This document shows positions 37,629-45,423 of a stretch of 64,000 bases of DNA, in pieces. Position 1 is the stretch's first letter; each line of letters begins with the position of its first letter. Location: the NCBI RefSeq assembly GCF_000147815.2, contig NC_015957.1, forward strand, positions 2,976,001 through 3,040,000. The letters run 5' to 3'. The translations under genes were made by a program, and so were the position numbers. Below the pieces are notes generated by a model that ran no database searches, was not told the DNA's origin, and saw nothing but the letters and a program-made list of their open reading frames with translations. The stretch is from Streptomyces violaceusniger Tu 4113. GTDB lineage: Bacteria; Actinomycetota; Actinomycetes; Streptomycetales; Streptomycetaceae.

Positions 37629-38224
37629 CACCGGTCGCCACGTGCCGAACCCCAACCCCCTCATGGCATGAGGCCCGTTGCGGACGAAAGACGAACCGTG
37701 GGCGAGTCCGTGAGGTGGCGGGCGGGGGCGGACGGCGCCGCGCGTGGCGGCGCGCCGTGGTGCTGTCGACGCGAACGGCGTCCGTCACCTCTGCGCCTAC
37801 GTGATGGGCCGATGAGTCACGCAGCGGACAGGGCTGGCCCGGACTCGACGCGCTGTGAAAAGACGACCGGACCGGGACCGGCAGGGCCGCCTGGTTCGGC
37901 TGCCTGCGGGCCGGGTGCGGGAACGTCGACCAGGCGACCCGGACATCGCGGGCCGAGCGGCGTGACCGGAGGTCAGGCCTTTCGATCCGGCCCGCGTCGC
38001 GATGGTGGAAGACCTTCGTCGTGACCTCCACATCCGGGAAGCCGTCGGGCCGGTCGCGCAGCAGACCGTACACGTGCCGCCGCACAGCGGCGCGGGCCCG
38101 CTCGATCCGGGCAAGCGGGACGTCGTCGACTTCGAGGGTCGCCGGCGCCGTCGCTCCGGCGGGGGTCCGAAGCCCGGCGGCCCACCCGGTCTGTGTGGCC
38201 GTCCGCTGGCGAAGGCGCGGGGGA
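37629..38224. other. decayed spacer downstream of the tagged genes
   Basis: 596 bp with no convincing gene. A minus-strand reading (about 38170 down to 37930) looks protein-like (LARIERARAAVRRHVYGLLR, PDVEVTTKVFHH) but has no start with a ribosome site and no sensible end. The stretch 38156-38198 closely matches 40070-40112 (about 4 differences in 43). Confidence 0.45.
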
Positions 38225-38383
38225 TCAGCGTGCGGTCGCCGTCCGGCGGGGTAGGGCGCTGCGTGTCACGGGCCGCTTCGCATGAGGGGCGCATGCGTAC
38301 AGCTGGTACGTCTCGGTGAAGCTGCCGTAGTCCACCTCGACCGTGCAGATGGGGCGGTCCGCGTAGAGGCGCGCGGTACACAA
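38225..38383 (-). pseudogene. gene fragment cut by the right direct repeat
   Basis: The minus-strand frame reads CTARLYADRPICTVEVDYGS then FTETYQLYACAPHA and ends at TGA 38227-38225. It has paired Cys and protein-like composition but no start: its 5' side ends exactly at the repeat boundary (38384). The repeat therefore replaced the front of this gene. Confidence 0.6.
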
Positions 38384-38583
38384 GGCGCAGTTCCGTGAGC
38401 TCCACGGCTAACGCGGCTTGCTCGGGCTCGGTGGTCACGGGTTGATCCCCTTCCGGATGTAACGTCCGTGCAGTGGTGACGCTCCGAGTCAAGCGCATGC
38501 CCAGGTGGTGCGGGAGCGTGTGTGGGGATGGTGTGTGAGTCACCGGCGCACACCCCGTGCGAAAGGCGGCACGCAGCGGGTAC
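38384..38583. repeat. right 200-bp perfect direct repeat
   Basis: Identical to 31967-32166. It carries the first 18 codons of the small membrane protein gene in cut-off form and leads directly into the intact mgtC gene. Confidence 0.97.
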
Positions 38584-38658
38584 TCATGGGGGACTGCGGT
38601 CGGAGGGAGGGACCGCGCGGGGCGGACAGACCGGATGGACCGGACAGAAGGGACGGAT

Positions 38659-39447
38659 GTGCGACTGATCGCCGCTCCGATGTGGGAATTCGGTGTCGAC
38701 CAGGGAGTCCGGCAGTTCGCCGAGCTCGGCGTCGCGCTGGTGCTGTCCACCCTGATCGGGCTCGAGAGGGCGGTGCGGCAGAAGAGCGCCGGGCTGCGCA
38801 CCCACACCCTGGTGGGCGTGGGCAGCGCGCTGTTCATGCAGGTTTCCCAGTACGGCTTCGCCGATGTGCTGTTGCGCGACCACGTCGGCCTGGACCCGTC
38901 ACGGGTGGCGGCGCAGGTCGTCTCCGGTATCGGCTTCATCGGCGGCGGCCTGATCTTCGTCCGGCGCGATGCCGTCCGCGGGCTGACCACCGCGGCGACC
39001 GTCTGGCTCACCTGTGCGGTGGGCATGGCCTGCGGCGGTGGTCTGGCCCTGCTGGCCACCGCGGTCACCGCGGTGCACTTCCTGGTGATCCGCGGCTATC
39101 CGCTGCTCACCCGCCGGCTGCCGGCCCTCTGGTCGGCCGAACGGGTGGAGTTGCAGCTCTCCTACCGGGTGGGCGCCGGGCTGCTGCCACGTGTCCTGGA
39201 GCTGTGTACGGCGGCCGGGTACCGGGTGCTGCGGGTCCGGGTGGACCGGGCGCCCTGGAAGGGCCGGGACCGCACCACCCGGGTCGTCCGGGGCGAGGAG
39301 GAGGCCCGGCCCGCCGATACGGGCGTCGCCGAGGTGCAGCTCGCCCTCGAGGGCACCGGGGACGTGCTCCGGCTGGTCGGGGCGATCTCCGAGCTGGACG
39401 GCGTCCTCGGCGCCGACGCGGGCCGCGACCTCGACGACTCGGAGTGA
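38659..39447 (+). CDS. MgtC/SapB-family membrane protein
   Basis: 262 aa. N-terminal MgtC domain with about four to five membrane helices (LGVALVLSTLIGLERAVRQK, GLRTHTLVGVGSALFM, VVSGIGFIGGGLIFV, GLTTAATVWLTCAVGMA) and a soluble C-terminal ACT-like domain (from about 155). MgtC proteins inhibit ATP synthase or affect magnesium adaptation in pathogens; the role in Streptomyces is unclear. GTG 38659 has AAGGGA 6 bases upstream. A diverged fragment of a second copy lies at 32179-32340. Confidence 0.85.
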   Translation: MRLIAAPMWEFGVDQGVRQFAELGVALVLSTLIGLERAVRQKSAGLRTHTLVGVGSALFMQVSQYGFADVLLRDHVGLDPSRVAAQVVSGIGFIGGGLIFVRRDAVRGLTTAATVWLTCAVGMACGGGLALLATAVTAVHFLVIRGYPLLTRRLPALWSAERVELQLSYRVGAGLLPRVLELCTAAGYRVLRVRVDRAPWKGRDRTTRVVRGEEEARPADTGVAEVQLALEGTGDVLRLVGAISELDGVLGADAGRDLDDSE

Positions 39448-39503
39448 CCGCGGCGACCGTTCACGATACAGACAAACGATCTTGATCGCTCGACCGTTGA
39501 CGA

Positions 39504-39742
39504 GTGCCGTCCGCCCCGCCGCCCGACTGGATCCTTGCCCGCCGCAGGGCCGTCGGCGACCGCATCCGCGAACTGCGGACCTGGCGCAACCTCACCAGGA
39601 GAAGCTCGCTGAGAAGTGCGACATGGACCGGCAGTCCGTGAACCGAATCGAACAGGGGCACCAGGCGCCAGGGCTCGACACCCTCATCCGCATGGGCGAG
39701 GCACTCTCAGTGCCCCTGGCTGACCTCGTTCGCGGGGTGTGA
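39504..39742 (+). pseudogene. XRE helix-turn-helix gene with one-base frameshift
   Basis: From GTG 39504 the frame gives WILARRRAVGDRIRELRTWR then NLT. One missing C at about 39596 shifts the rest, which reads QEKLAEKCDMDRQSVNRIEQ and LDTLIRMGEALSVPLADLV. Together they form an intact 80-residue XRE domain of the Cro type. Either a recent mutation or an error in a short C run. Confidence 0.75.
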
Positions 39743-39956
39743 TGCTTCTCCCTTCACCAAGCTCCGGCCCCTTGGATATGTCGGGCGGAGGCGGCTGACG
39801 CCAGAGTGGGTGGTAGTACCCGCGCCCCAGTCGGCGCGACCGAGGCCAACCGCCGCCGGGGGCGGGGGCTTGAGACTCGCCCGCCTCCGGGGACACGTGG
39901 AGACGAGCGAGCCGGGCCTCGGCAAGCGGGCGGCCGAGGCGGGGGCTTCTCCGTGT

Positions 39957-39998
39957 GGGACTCCGGCCTCCACGATCCCCATCCGGGGCCGGAGTCCC
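39957..39998. terminator. 12-bp inverted repeat between convergent units
   Basis: GGGACTCCGGCC (39957-39968) and GGCCGGAGTCCC (39987-39998) are perfect arms. They lie between the XRE gene and the end of the minus-strand small-gene operon. The rest of 39743-40109 shows no gene. Confidence 0.55.
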
Positions 39999-40109
39999 TG
40001 CCCTGCGGTCGACGGCCGCGCCTCGGCAAGCCGACCGGCAGGGGCTTTGGAGGGTGGGCCGCTGGTCGCGCGCTCCGGCGGGGGTCCGGAGCCCAGCAGC
40101 CCACCCGGT

Positions 40110-40253
40110 CTATGGGTCCGGCGTGCCTGCGAGGCACAGGTAGACCGCGAGCACCAGCAGCGCGGGGATCGCACTCAGCAGCAGACCCAGGCGGACGGCA
40201 CGGTAGGCGAGCAACACGGCCCGCACGGCAGGGGCCTGGCGACGGTGCCTCAT
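40110..40253 (-). CDS. 47-aa single-pass membrane peptide
   Basis: Basic N-terminus (MRHRRQAPAVRAVLLAYRAV) followed by one hydrophobic helix (LGLLLSAIPALLVLAVYLCL) and a short polar end. GGGAGG lies 6 bases before the ATG, and the ATG overlaps the stop of the preceding gene (ATGA), so expression is likely real. Last gene of a five-gene minus-strand chain. Size and layout fit small membrane effectors or toxins, but nothing proves that. Confidence 0.65.
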   Translation of the reverse strand: MRHRRQAPAVRAVLLAYRAVRLGLLLSAIPALLVLAVYLCLAGTPDP

Positions 40254-40507
40254 CCGGGGCCTCCCGGATCCCGCCTCTCTCGGCGGGGTGGAGGTGGCTG
40301 CTCACGCCTGACGTGCTGGCATCGGTCCTGCCGCACGCCCGTCACTGTGGGATACCGGACGGTGTCGCACGTGGTGCAGACGGCTGGCCAGGGAACGCTC
40401 GCGAGGCCCGGGTACGGGCCCAAGGGCACATAGCCAGCCTCACGGATACGCCGCTCGGCCAACGCGGCACGCCGTCGGGGAGACGATGCTTTCGTCCAGG
40501 CGCTCAC
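40250..40507 (-). CDS. small zinc-ribbon-like protein
   Basis: 85 aa. Helical front (RRRAALAERRIREAGYVPLG), then PYPGLASVPWPAVCTTC, TVTGVRQDRCQH: a C-x2-C ... C-x-H pattern of the treble-clef/zinc-ribbon kind found in small actinobacterial mobile-element proteins, with the conserved YxPLxPYPG lead-in. Start GTG overlaps the preceding stop (GTGA). Probably binds nucleic acid or RNA; not certain. Confidence 0.7.
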   Translation of the reverse strand: MSAWTKASSPRRRAALAERRIREAGYVPLGPYPGLASVPWPAVCTTCDTVRYPTVTGVRQDRCQHVRREQPPPPRRERRDPGGPG

Positions 40508-40746
40508 GCGTGGCCACCGCCCTGCTGAGCGCCAATCTCCCTGCACAGCGGCCGACACACATACAGCTCTATGGCCTCTTTGGCGGCGCCGCCGCAAGTC
40601 CACTCGACCGTGCCGAGGAGCTGGTCAGCGAACAGCCGCTGCCCGCACAGAGCACAATCCCAGCCCTGAAGTTGGGGCCCGGTCAGAGTGTCGGCGTCCG
40701 GCAGCGGTACGCCCGGGAGCAGCGAAGGCCGCGGGCAGGTCGTCAC
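40504..40746 (-). CDS. 80-aa Cys-containing small protein
   Basis: Residues from about 25 read LQGWDCALCGQRLFADQLLG and ELYVCRPLC: two CxxC-type pairs suggest one bound zinc. Family common in Streptomyces accessory regions, function unknown. Start GTG overlaps the stop of the upstream gene by four bases. Confidence 0.7.
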   Translation of the reverse strand: MTTCPRPSLLPGVPLPDADTLTGPQLQGWDCALCGQRLFADQLLGTVEWTCGGAAKEAIELYVCRPLCREIGAQQGGGHA

Positions 40747-41336
40747 CGCGGCCGCCCCTCGTGCTCGGCCACGGTCGCGCTGGTGAGGGTCCGCGGCCGG
40801 CGCCTGGTGTAGAGCGGCGCGTGTGGGGGGCAGGCGTAGGTGACCTTGCCGACGTCGCTGCGGCCGTCCTCCACCTCGACCGGGATGGGTTCGTCGGTGG
40901 GTAGTTGGCAGTGGTAGCAGAGCTGGCGGCCCTCGGGCGCGCGCCCGTATTCGGCGCGGTCGGCCTCGGCCAGCGCCTCCCACAGCTTGCCCGCGTCGGT
41001 CAGGTAGTGGTCGGCCGTGAGTGGAACGCGCCAGTGGGTGCGGTGGCCATCCGTCCAGGAGACGGGCGGTACGCCGAGGTAGGTCTTCTCGTCGGCGAGT
41101 TCGGTGAGGACTCGGACTTGGCGCAGGTGCCAGCTCGTAGCGGAGCCCACCTGGACGAGCCAGTAGAGGGGGCCGTGCTTGTCCTGGATGACGGCGCCGG
41201 TCTCATCACTGAGGGTCTTGAGCGCGCGTTCGCCGACGCTCGGTGCTGCTCGAACGGCGTCCCACCATTTGCCCGCGGGTAACGCCTCGACGTCCACGGA
41301 GGGCGGTGGTGTCCACGGTAGGGTTCTGGCCTTCAT
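40743..41336 (-). CDS. 197-aa hypothetical protein (WWDAVR family)
   Basis: Function unknown. Opens with LPWTPPPSVDVEALPAGKWW, a lead seen in actinobacterial proteins from phage and integrative elements (ALPAGxxWDAVR), and ends in a segment with CYHC ... CPPH, a possible zinc site. No membrane segment. ATG overlaps the upstream stop (ATGA). Second gene of the five-gene chain and its largest product. Confidence 0.7.
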   Translation of the reverse strand: MKARTLPWTPPPSVDVEALPAGKWWDAVRAAPSVGERALKTLSDETGAVIQDKHGPLYWLVQVGSATSWHLRQVRVLTELADEKTYLGVPPVSWTDGHRTHWRVPLTADHYLTDAGKLWEALAEADRAEYGRAPEGRQLCYHCQLPTDEPIPVEVEDGRSDVGKVTYACPPHAPLYTRRRPRTLTSATVAEHEGRPR

Positions 41337-41578
41337 GCCGCCCCTCCCGGAGACGCGCCGAGGAGAAAGGCGAGGCGAAGAGCGGTACCGCTCTCGTCGC
41401 CACGCTCGCCGAGCTCATACCCCCAGGTGGTGACATAGCGTCCCCCCTGGCTGGCGATCTCTTCCACCAGATTGGCGCTGAGCGGATTCGCCACACACAG
41501 CTGGGCACCCTTCGCCACTATCGACAGTCCGTAGGCTTTCAGTCGATCGGCGAGGTCGCGGTAACCGGATGCGTCCAT
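41333..41578 (-). CDS. 81-aa hypothetical protein, first gene of the small-gene chain
   Basis: Helical N-terminus (YRDLADRLKAYGLSIVAKGA) and LCVANPLSANLVEEIASQGG; no cysteines, no membrane helix. Function unknown. Start ATG 41578 has only a weak ribosome site. Divergent from the SLOG-like gene across about 60 bp. Family members usually accompany XRE/TPR regulators and the following small genes in Streptomyces. Confidence 0.65.
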   Translation of the reverse strand: MDASGYRDLADRLKAYGLSIVAKGAQLCVANPLSANLVEEIASQGGRYVTTWGYELGERGDESGTALRLAFLLGASPGGAA

Positions 41579-41641
41579 GCATCGATGTCACCGCACCGGT
41601 AGTCCCGGCGGGATATGACAACCTATGACACGGAGTGGATC

Positions 41642-42100
41642 ATGACTCGGGATGTGGCCATCACCGGCACTCGGTCGACAGCACATCGCGACCTCACCAG
41701 CTACGCCGAGCTATTCGCCAACTACCTCCACCTCTTCGCAGATGCCGACGCCCACTTCTACGTCGGAGGAGCCAAGGGCATCGACAGCCTGTCCCTGTTG
41801 TGGCTGGCCGGGAACACCGAGGCACGGATCACGATCGTCGTCCCCGGTACCGTCCAGCAGCAGCCCGCCGAGGCGCGACAGGCCATCACCCGCAGCCGCA
41901 GCCGAATCACGGAGGTGATTGAGCTGCGCGCCGAACAGCTCCGTACGCCCGCATTTCATGCTCGGAATCGGTGGATGGTCGACCACTCCGACATGGTCAT
42001 CGGATTCCCTCTGGCAGGCACTCACAGGACCTCTGGGACTTGGCAAACCCTCGATTATGCAGCGCAGCAGGTGAAGCCACACCTAATCGTGCCCGTGTGA
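41642..42100 (+). CDS. SLOG/DprA-like Rossmann protein
   Basis: 152 aa. Core reads VAITGTRSTAHRDLTSYAEL, HFYVGGAKGIDSLSLLWLAG, ITIVVPGTV and later DHSDMVIGFPLAGTHRTSG. The GGAxGID element with flanking strands is the nucleotide-binding site of the SLOG/DprA superfamily, which includes sensors of NAD-derived signals in defence systems and DNA-processing proteins. It is a stand-alone domain here. ATG 41642 is chosen for GGAG six bases upstream; ATG 41615 is an alternative. Confidence 0.7.
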   Translation: MTRDVAITGTRSTAHRDLTSYAELFANYLHLFADADAHFYVGGAKGIDSLSLLWLAGNTEARITIVVPGTVQQQPAEARQAITRSRSRITEVIELRAEQLRTPAFHARNRWMVDHSDMVIGFPLAGTHRTSGTWQTLDYAAQQVKPHLIVPV

Positions 42101-42125
42101 CGGGGATCACCGGCATGATGAGGGC

Positions 42126-43467
42126 ATGAGCACGTGCGAAAGCCTTCGTGGCGCTGCTGCCCTCAAATCCCTCCGGAAGGCGCGAGGCTGGTCCCTGGCC
42201 GACACGGCGCGGGCGCTCGTCGATACAGCACGTCAACTCGGCCAATCGCTCGACTCCTCGGCCACGAGCGTGCAACGGTCCGTCGCCCGGTGGGAGAGCA
42301 CGCAACGCCCCATCCTCCCCAGCGACCGGTACCAACTGCTGCTCGCGCACCTCTACGCCCGAGGTGCCGACGGCCACGTCGCCCTTGGGCGGCAGCGACT
42401 TCGCCGAGCTGCTCGATGCCCTCGCCCGCCTGGGAGCGGCAGAGACGCAGATGCGTGAGCTACGCGCCCTGCTCGTGCGCACGGCCACCGACAGCGGTAC
42501 CGGGCTGCTCGCCCTACTCGGACCCACGACTCAGCTATCGATGGCGGCCGCGCTCGCCGATCCGGCGCGAGTCGACGATGCGCTACTCGCCGGAATGCGG
42601 GCGGCCGTTGGCGATGTCAATGCACAGGTGGGCTCGTTGCCTTTCGCCCGGCTGCAACTGCTGCTCGCCCCGGTGATCGAGTCTTGTCAGCGGCTGCTGA
42701 CCGGCGGCGTGCCCGAGCCGCTGCGGCCTGAGCTGCGCACGGTCGCGGTGCAGGCGTATACCCTCGCCGGGCGGCTGGCGTTCGAGACCCGGGATGACCA
42801 GGCGTCCCGCGCGCTCTACGCGGCCGCCACCGGCGCGGCAGGACAACTCGGCACCCCGTGGCGCCGGGCAGTCGTTCACATGAGCCACGCCCTGGTCACG
42901 CTGTACTCGGTCCCGGGCATCGGCGCGGCCCGTGAGCTGGTCGACGCCTCGGTGCGCGATGCCCGTACCGGCGACAGCGTCCGCGTGCGGGCCCGAGCAC
43001 ATGCGCTACAGGCCGAGATCGCCGCCCGGTCGGGTGCCGAGCGGCACGCACAGACCGCGCTGTCGCTCGCCTGGTACGACCTCGACCGCGACGACGACGA
43101 GGATCCCTCGCCGACGAGCTTCAGCCCTGACCACCTGCGCGGCTTCGAGGGTCTGTGCGAGCTATATGTTGGAGATGCAGCGGTCGCTCATGACTTCTTT
43201 GCCGGTAGCGTGGCGGCTTTGGGAGCGCCACGCGAGCGGGTTCAGCGGGCCATCGTCTCCACCGATCAGGCAATGGCCTGCATTCGTCTCGATGCTCCGG
43301 AGAGGGCCGCAGACCTCCTGCACGCCTGCGTCGATTCGGCAGCCAGCACCGGCGGGCGTGTACCGGTGTTGCGCCTGCGCCAGGCGCGTAAAGAGCTGCG
43401 GCCGTGGCGGCGCGAGGGCTTCGTCGCCGATCTGGACGATCACCTCATCGACGTACTGGGAAGCTGA
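42126..43467 (+). pseudogene. XRE/TPR regulator gene interrupted by one frameshift
   Basis: The first frame (42126 to about 42384) gives an XRE-type helix-turn-helix (LKSLRKARGWSLADTARALV, SVQRSVARWESTQRP). One extra C in a run near 42384 shifts to the frame LGGSDFAELLDALARLGAAE that runs to 43467 as a TPR-like helical array. Joined, it would be about 446 aa, the usual length for Streptomyces XRE/TPR regulators. It neighbours the SLOG-like gene and the small-gene chain it probably controlled. May be genuine decay or a sequence error. Confidence 0.75.
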
Positions 43468-43477
43468 CACGACGCAA

Positions 43478-43513
43478 GCCCCCTCGCCCGGCCCGAAGGC
43501 CAGACGAGGGGGC
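43478..43513. terminator. bidirectional terminator
   Basis: GCCCCCTCG (43478-43486) pairs with CGAGGGGGC (43505-43513), 10 bp after the XRE/TPR stop and facing the minus-strand collagen-like frame. Confidence 0.7.
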
Positions 43514-43559
43514 GACGTTAACGAGAGCCGTGAAATCTTCCCGCCCGGAATTGAGGGTC

Positions 43560-43775
43560 TCAGAGGCGGCGCCGGTCAGGTGCGAGCGCGGCTGGCGTCG
43601 TCGGGCTCGGGTCGGGCTCCGGGGCAGGTGCGCCATCTCGTCGGCACACCAGCGCATCCGGATCATCAGCGGGCGGCTGGAGGCTGTACCCGTCCGGGCA
43701 GGTCTGCCCGTCCCGCCCATCGGCCCCATCCCGGCCGTCCTTCCCGTCCGCGCCCGGCGGACCCGCGGGTCCCAC
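43560..43775 (-). CDS. collagen-like Gly-X-Y fragment
   Basis: Up to 71 aa: GPAGPPGADGKDGRDGADGR then CPDGYSLQPPADDPDALVC. The collagen-like stretch resembles actinophage tail-fibre or small secreted proteins. The frame continues upstream as LLCCAAYSPV, which could be the end of a membrane anchor, but no start is visible, so this is probably a 5'-truncated gene. Confidence 0.4.
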   Translation of the reverse strand: MGPAGPPGADGKDGRDGADGRDGQTCPDGYSLQPPADDPDALVCRRDGAPAPEPDPSPTTPAALAPDRRRL

Positions 43776-43854
43776 TGGGGAGTAGGCAGCACAGCAGAGG
43801 AGCCCTGCCCGATCTGATCTCGGGTGGGGCTCCCTCGTACGTGCGCGTCCTCAG

Positions 43855-43930
43855 GGGGCGGAGATTCGAACCCGCGACCACCGGACCGGCGCCCGGCTGC
43901 TCTGAGCTGACTGACCCCGCGCGGGCACGC
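43855..43930 (-). pseudogene. tRNA-like remnant
   Basis: The minus strand contains GGTCGCGGGTTCGAATCTCC, a tRNA T-arm, preceded by CAGCTCAGAGCAG, which resembles a D-arm lacking its loop. The acceptor ends do not pair and the T stem has an inserted base, so it cannot be a working tRNA. It may be the scar of an integration site. Confidence 0.3.
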
Positions 43931-43983
43931 ACTCCGCCCGGTATGGCCGTGACCACGGCGCCCATGCGGCGGTTGGGCAACGC

Positions 43984-44165
43984 ATGGACGAGGCCCAGAC
44001 GTGGGCGATGATCGAGGAGCCGGGCAAGCGCGAGCCGCTGATCACCCGAGGCGAAGCACGCGCCACCGTGGCGCTGCTGCATCTGCTCTGCGAGCAGGGT
44101 GGCCCCGGGGCCGACGCCGCGGTCGAGCCGGCGGCCAGACTCGGCTGCCGGCCCCCGCCGAGTAG
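43984..44165 (+). pseudogene. small hypothetical gene, probably frameshifted at its end
   Basis: About 60 aa beginning MDEAQTWAMIEEPGKREPLI and continuing TRGEARATVALLHLLCEQGG, a small helical actinobacterial family of unknown role. Near 44150, a shift in a C run would give the expected ending LPAPAE and a stop at 44163-44165; without it the frame runs on into the next gene's antisense. Confidence 0.45.
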
Positions 44166-44170
44166 GCCCC

Positions 44171-45310
44171 CTACACCGGCAGCGCGTTGCCCCGGTCGTC
44201 CAGCCACACCTGCTGACCGGCAGGCGTCACCGTGAGCCCGAACTGCGTGCGGGCCGGGCGACCAGCATCCGCCCACCAGGCGTGGGCCGCCTCGACCTCG
44301 GCCCACAGCCGGCGCGGGCCGTGCTGCTGCACGTCGTACTCGACAGCGTCCGGCTCGTAGTCGACCGACGCCCACGACCCGGTGCCCGCGTCGGCGAGCC
44401 ATAGCGTCCACGCACCGTCAGGCCCCTGGCCCGTAGCCCACTGGCAGCCGGGAACTAGCACTCCGACCGCGAACCAGGCGTCATCGTTGCCGAGGACGTG
44501 CGGGTCGAGTCCGGTGTGGCTGTCGTGGGTTTCGCCCCCGGCCCGGGCGATGGCCATGACGTCCCGCGGCGGTGCCTGTGCCCTCATCCACATAAACGCC
44601 GCGTCGTCCACAACCCGGCCGGATGCCACAGGTCCGTCGGGGCAGTGCTCGACGGTGAGCTGGAGGAGCACGCCGTTGCGCAGCGTGGTGCCCCACGGGA
44701 TCACGATGATCCCGTCCGGCTTGGTCTGCTCGATCCAGGCGCGCGGCACGTCGTGCACGGAGCAGGTCGCAATGAGCCGGTCGTACGGCGCACGCGCCAC
44801 CCAGCCCTCAGCGCCGTCACCGGTGACCACGGCGGGTGCGTACCCCGCGGTCTTGAGGCTGGCGCGCGCCCGCTTGGCCAGTTCGGCGTCGACCTCCACC
44901 GAGGTGACCTGCTCGTCGCCGAGCCGGGCTGCGAGGAGTGCTGCGTTGTAGCCGGTGCCCGCGCCGATCTCCAGTACGCGGTGACCGTCTTCGGCTCGGA
45001 GTGCGGCGAGCATGCGGGCGACGATGCGCGGCATGCTCGCCGAGCTGGACGGCGTGCGCGCCACCTCGGCGTCAGGCGGGTCCTCGACCTGGGTTACCAG
45101 TGCCTCGTCGGCGTAGGCGAGATGGTCCCACCGGTCGGGGTCGGCGGCTCGGTCGAGGGGCGTGTAGCCGTCGTCGCCGCGGACCCAGATGCGGTCAGGG
45201 ATGAACCGGGCACGGTCGACGCGCAGAAATGGGCCGCGCCAGTCGGCGGAGAGGTGGCCGCCGTGGCTGAGCATCTGGGTGAGTGCGGCTGGGCCGTTCG
45301 CGGTGAGCAT
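44171..45310 (-). CDS. protein-L-isoaspartate O-methyltransferase-like enzyme
   Basis: 379 aa. The PIMT core occupies about residues 60-210: the substrate-loop serines in TPSSSASMPRIVARML, the SAM-binding motif VLEIGAGTGYNAALLAARLG (112-131), EVDAELAKRA, and YDRLIATCSVHDVPRAWIEQ. A long C-terminal domain (about 230-379) follows, as in the enzymes that act in RiPP pathways rather than house-keeping PIMT (about 210 aa). It would methylate an Asp carboxylate and form a succinimide or isoaspartate. ATG 45310 lies 5 bp after the stop of a 35-codon peptide gene. The peptide being its substrate is inference. Confidence 0.82.
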   Translation of the reverse strand: MLTANGPAALTQMLSHGGHLSADWRGPFLRVDRARFIPDRIWVRGDDGYTPLDRAADPDRWDHLAYADEALVTQVEDPPDAEVARTPSSSASMPRIVARMLAALRAEDGHRVLEIGAGTGYNAALLAARLGDEQVTSVEVDAELAKRARASLKTAGYAPAVVTGDGAEGWVARAPYDRLIATCSVHDVPRAWIEQTKPDGIIVIPWGTTLRNGVLLQLTVEHCPDGPVASGRVVDDAAFMWMRAQAPPRDVMAIARAGGETHDSHTGLDPHVLGNDDAWFAVGVLVPGCQWATGQGPDGAWTLWLADAGTGSWASVDYEPDAVEYDVQQHGPRRLWAEVEAAHAWWADAGRPARTQFGLTVTPAGQQVWLDDRGNALPV

Positions 45311-45315
45311 GCCGC

Positions 45316-45423
45316 CTACTTCTGCTGGGGCCTGGGTGGGGTCGGCTGGGCTGGAGGGATGGGCTTGTCGGGCTTGTGCCCGTCGCCTTCGGCTACGTCC
45401 GGCTTGCCGCTGTGCTTGCCCAT
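45316..45423 (-). CDS. 35-aa Lys/Pro-rich peptide upstream of the methyltransferase
   Basis: MGKHSGKPDVAEGDGHKPDK then PIPPAQPTPPRPQQK. GAGGGAGC precedes the ATG with good spacing, and the stop is 5 bp from the methyltransferase start, so it is probably translated and coupled. It contains Asp residues (PDV, GDG, PDK) that a PIMT-type enzyme could modify, but no FxLD or graspetide signature. Could be a RiPP precursor or merely a leader peptide. Confidence 0.6.
   Translation of the reverse strand: MGKHSGKPDVAEGDGHKPDKPIPPAQPTPPRPQQK

Noticed and set aside
37668..38024. Forward 118-codon frame after the 77-aa gene
   Set aside because: Arg/Gly-rich, no ribosome site, no recognisable motif; region looks decayed.
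39806..40528. Forward 240-codon frame opposite the small-gene chain
   Set aside because: Antisense to genes linked by precise 4-bp overlaps with good ribosome sites; no domains.
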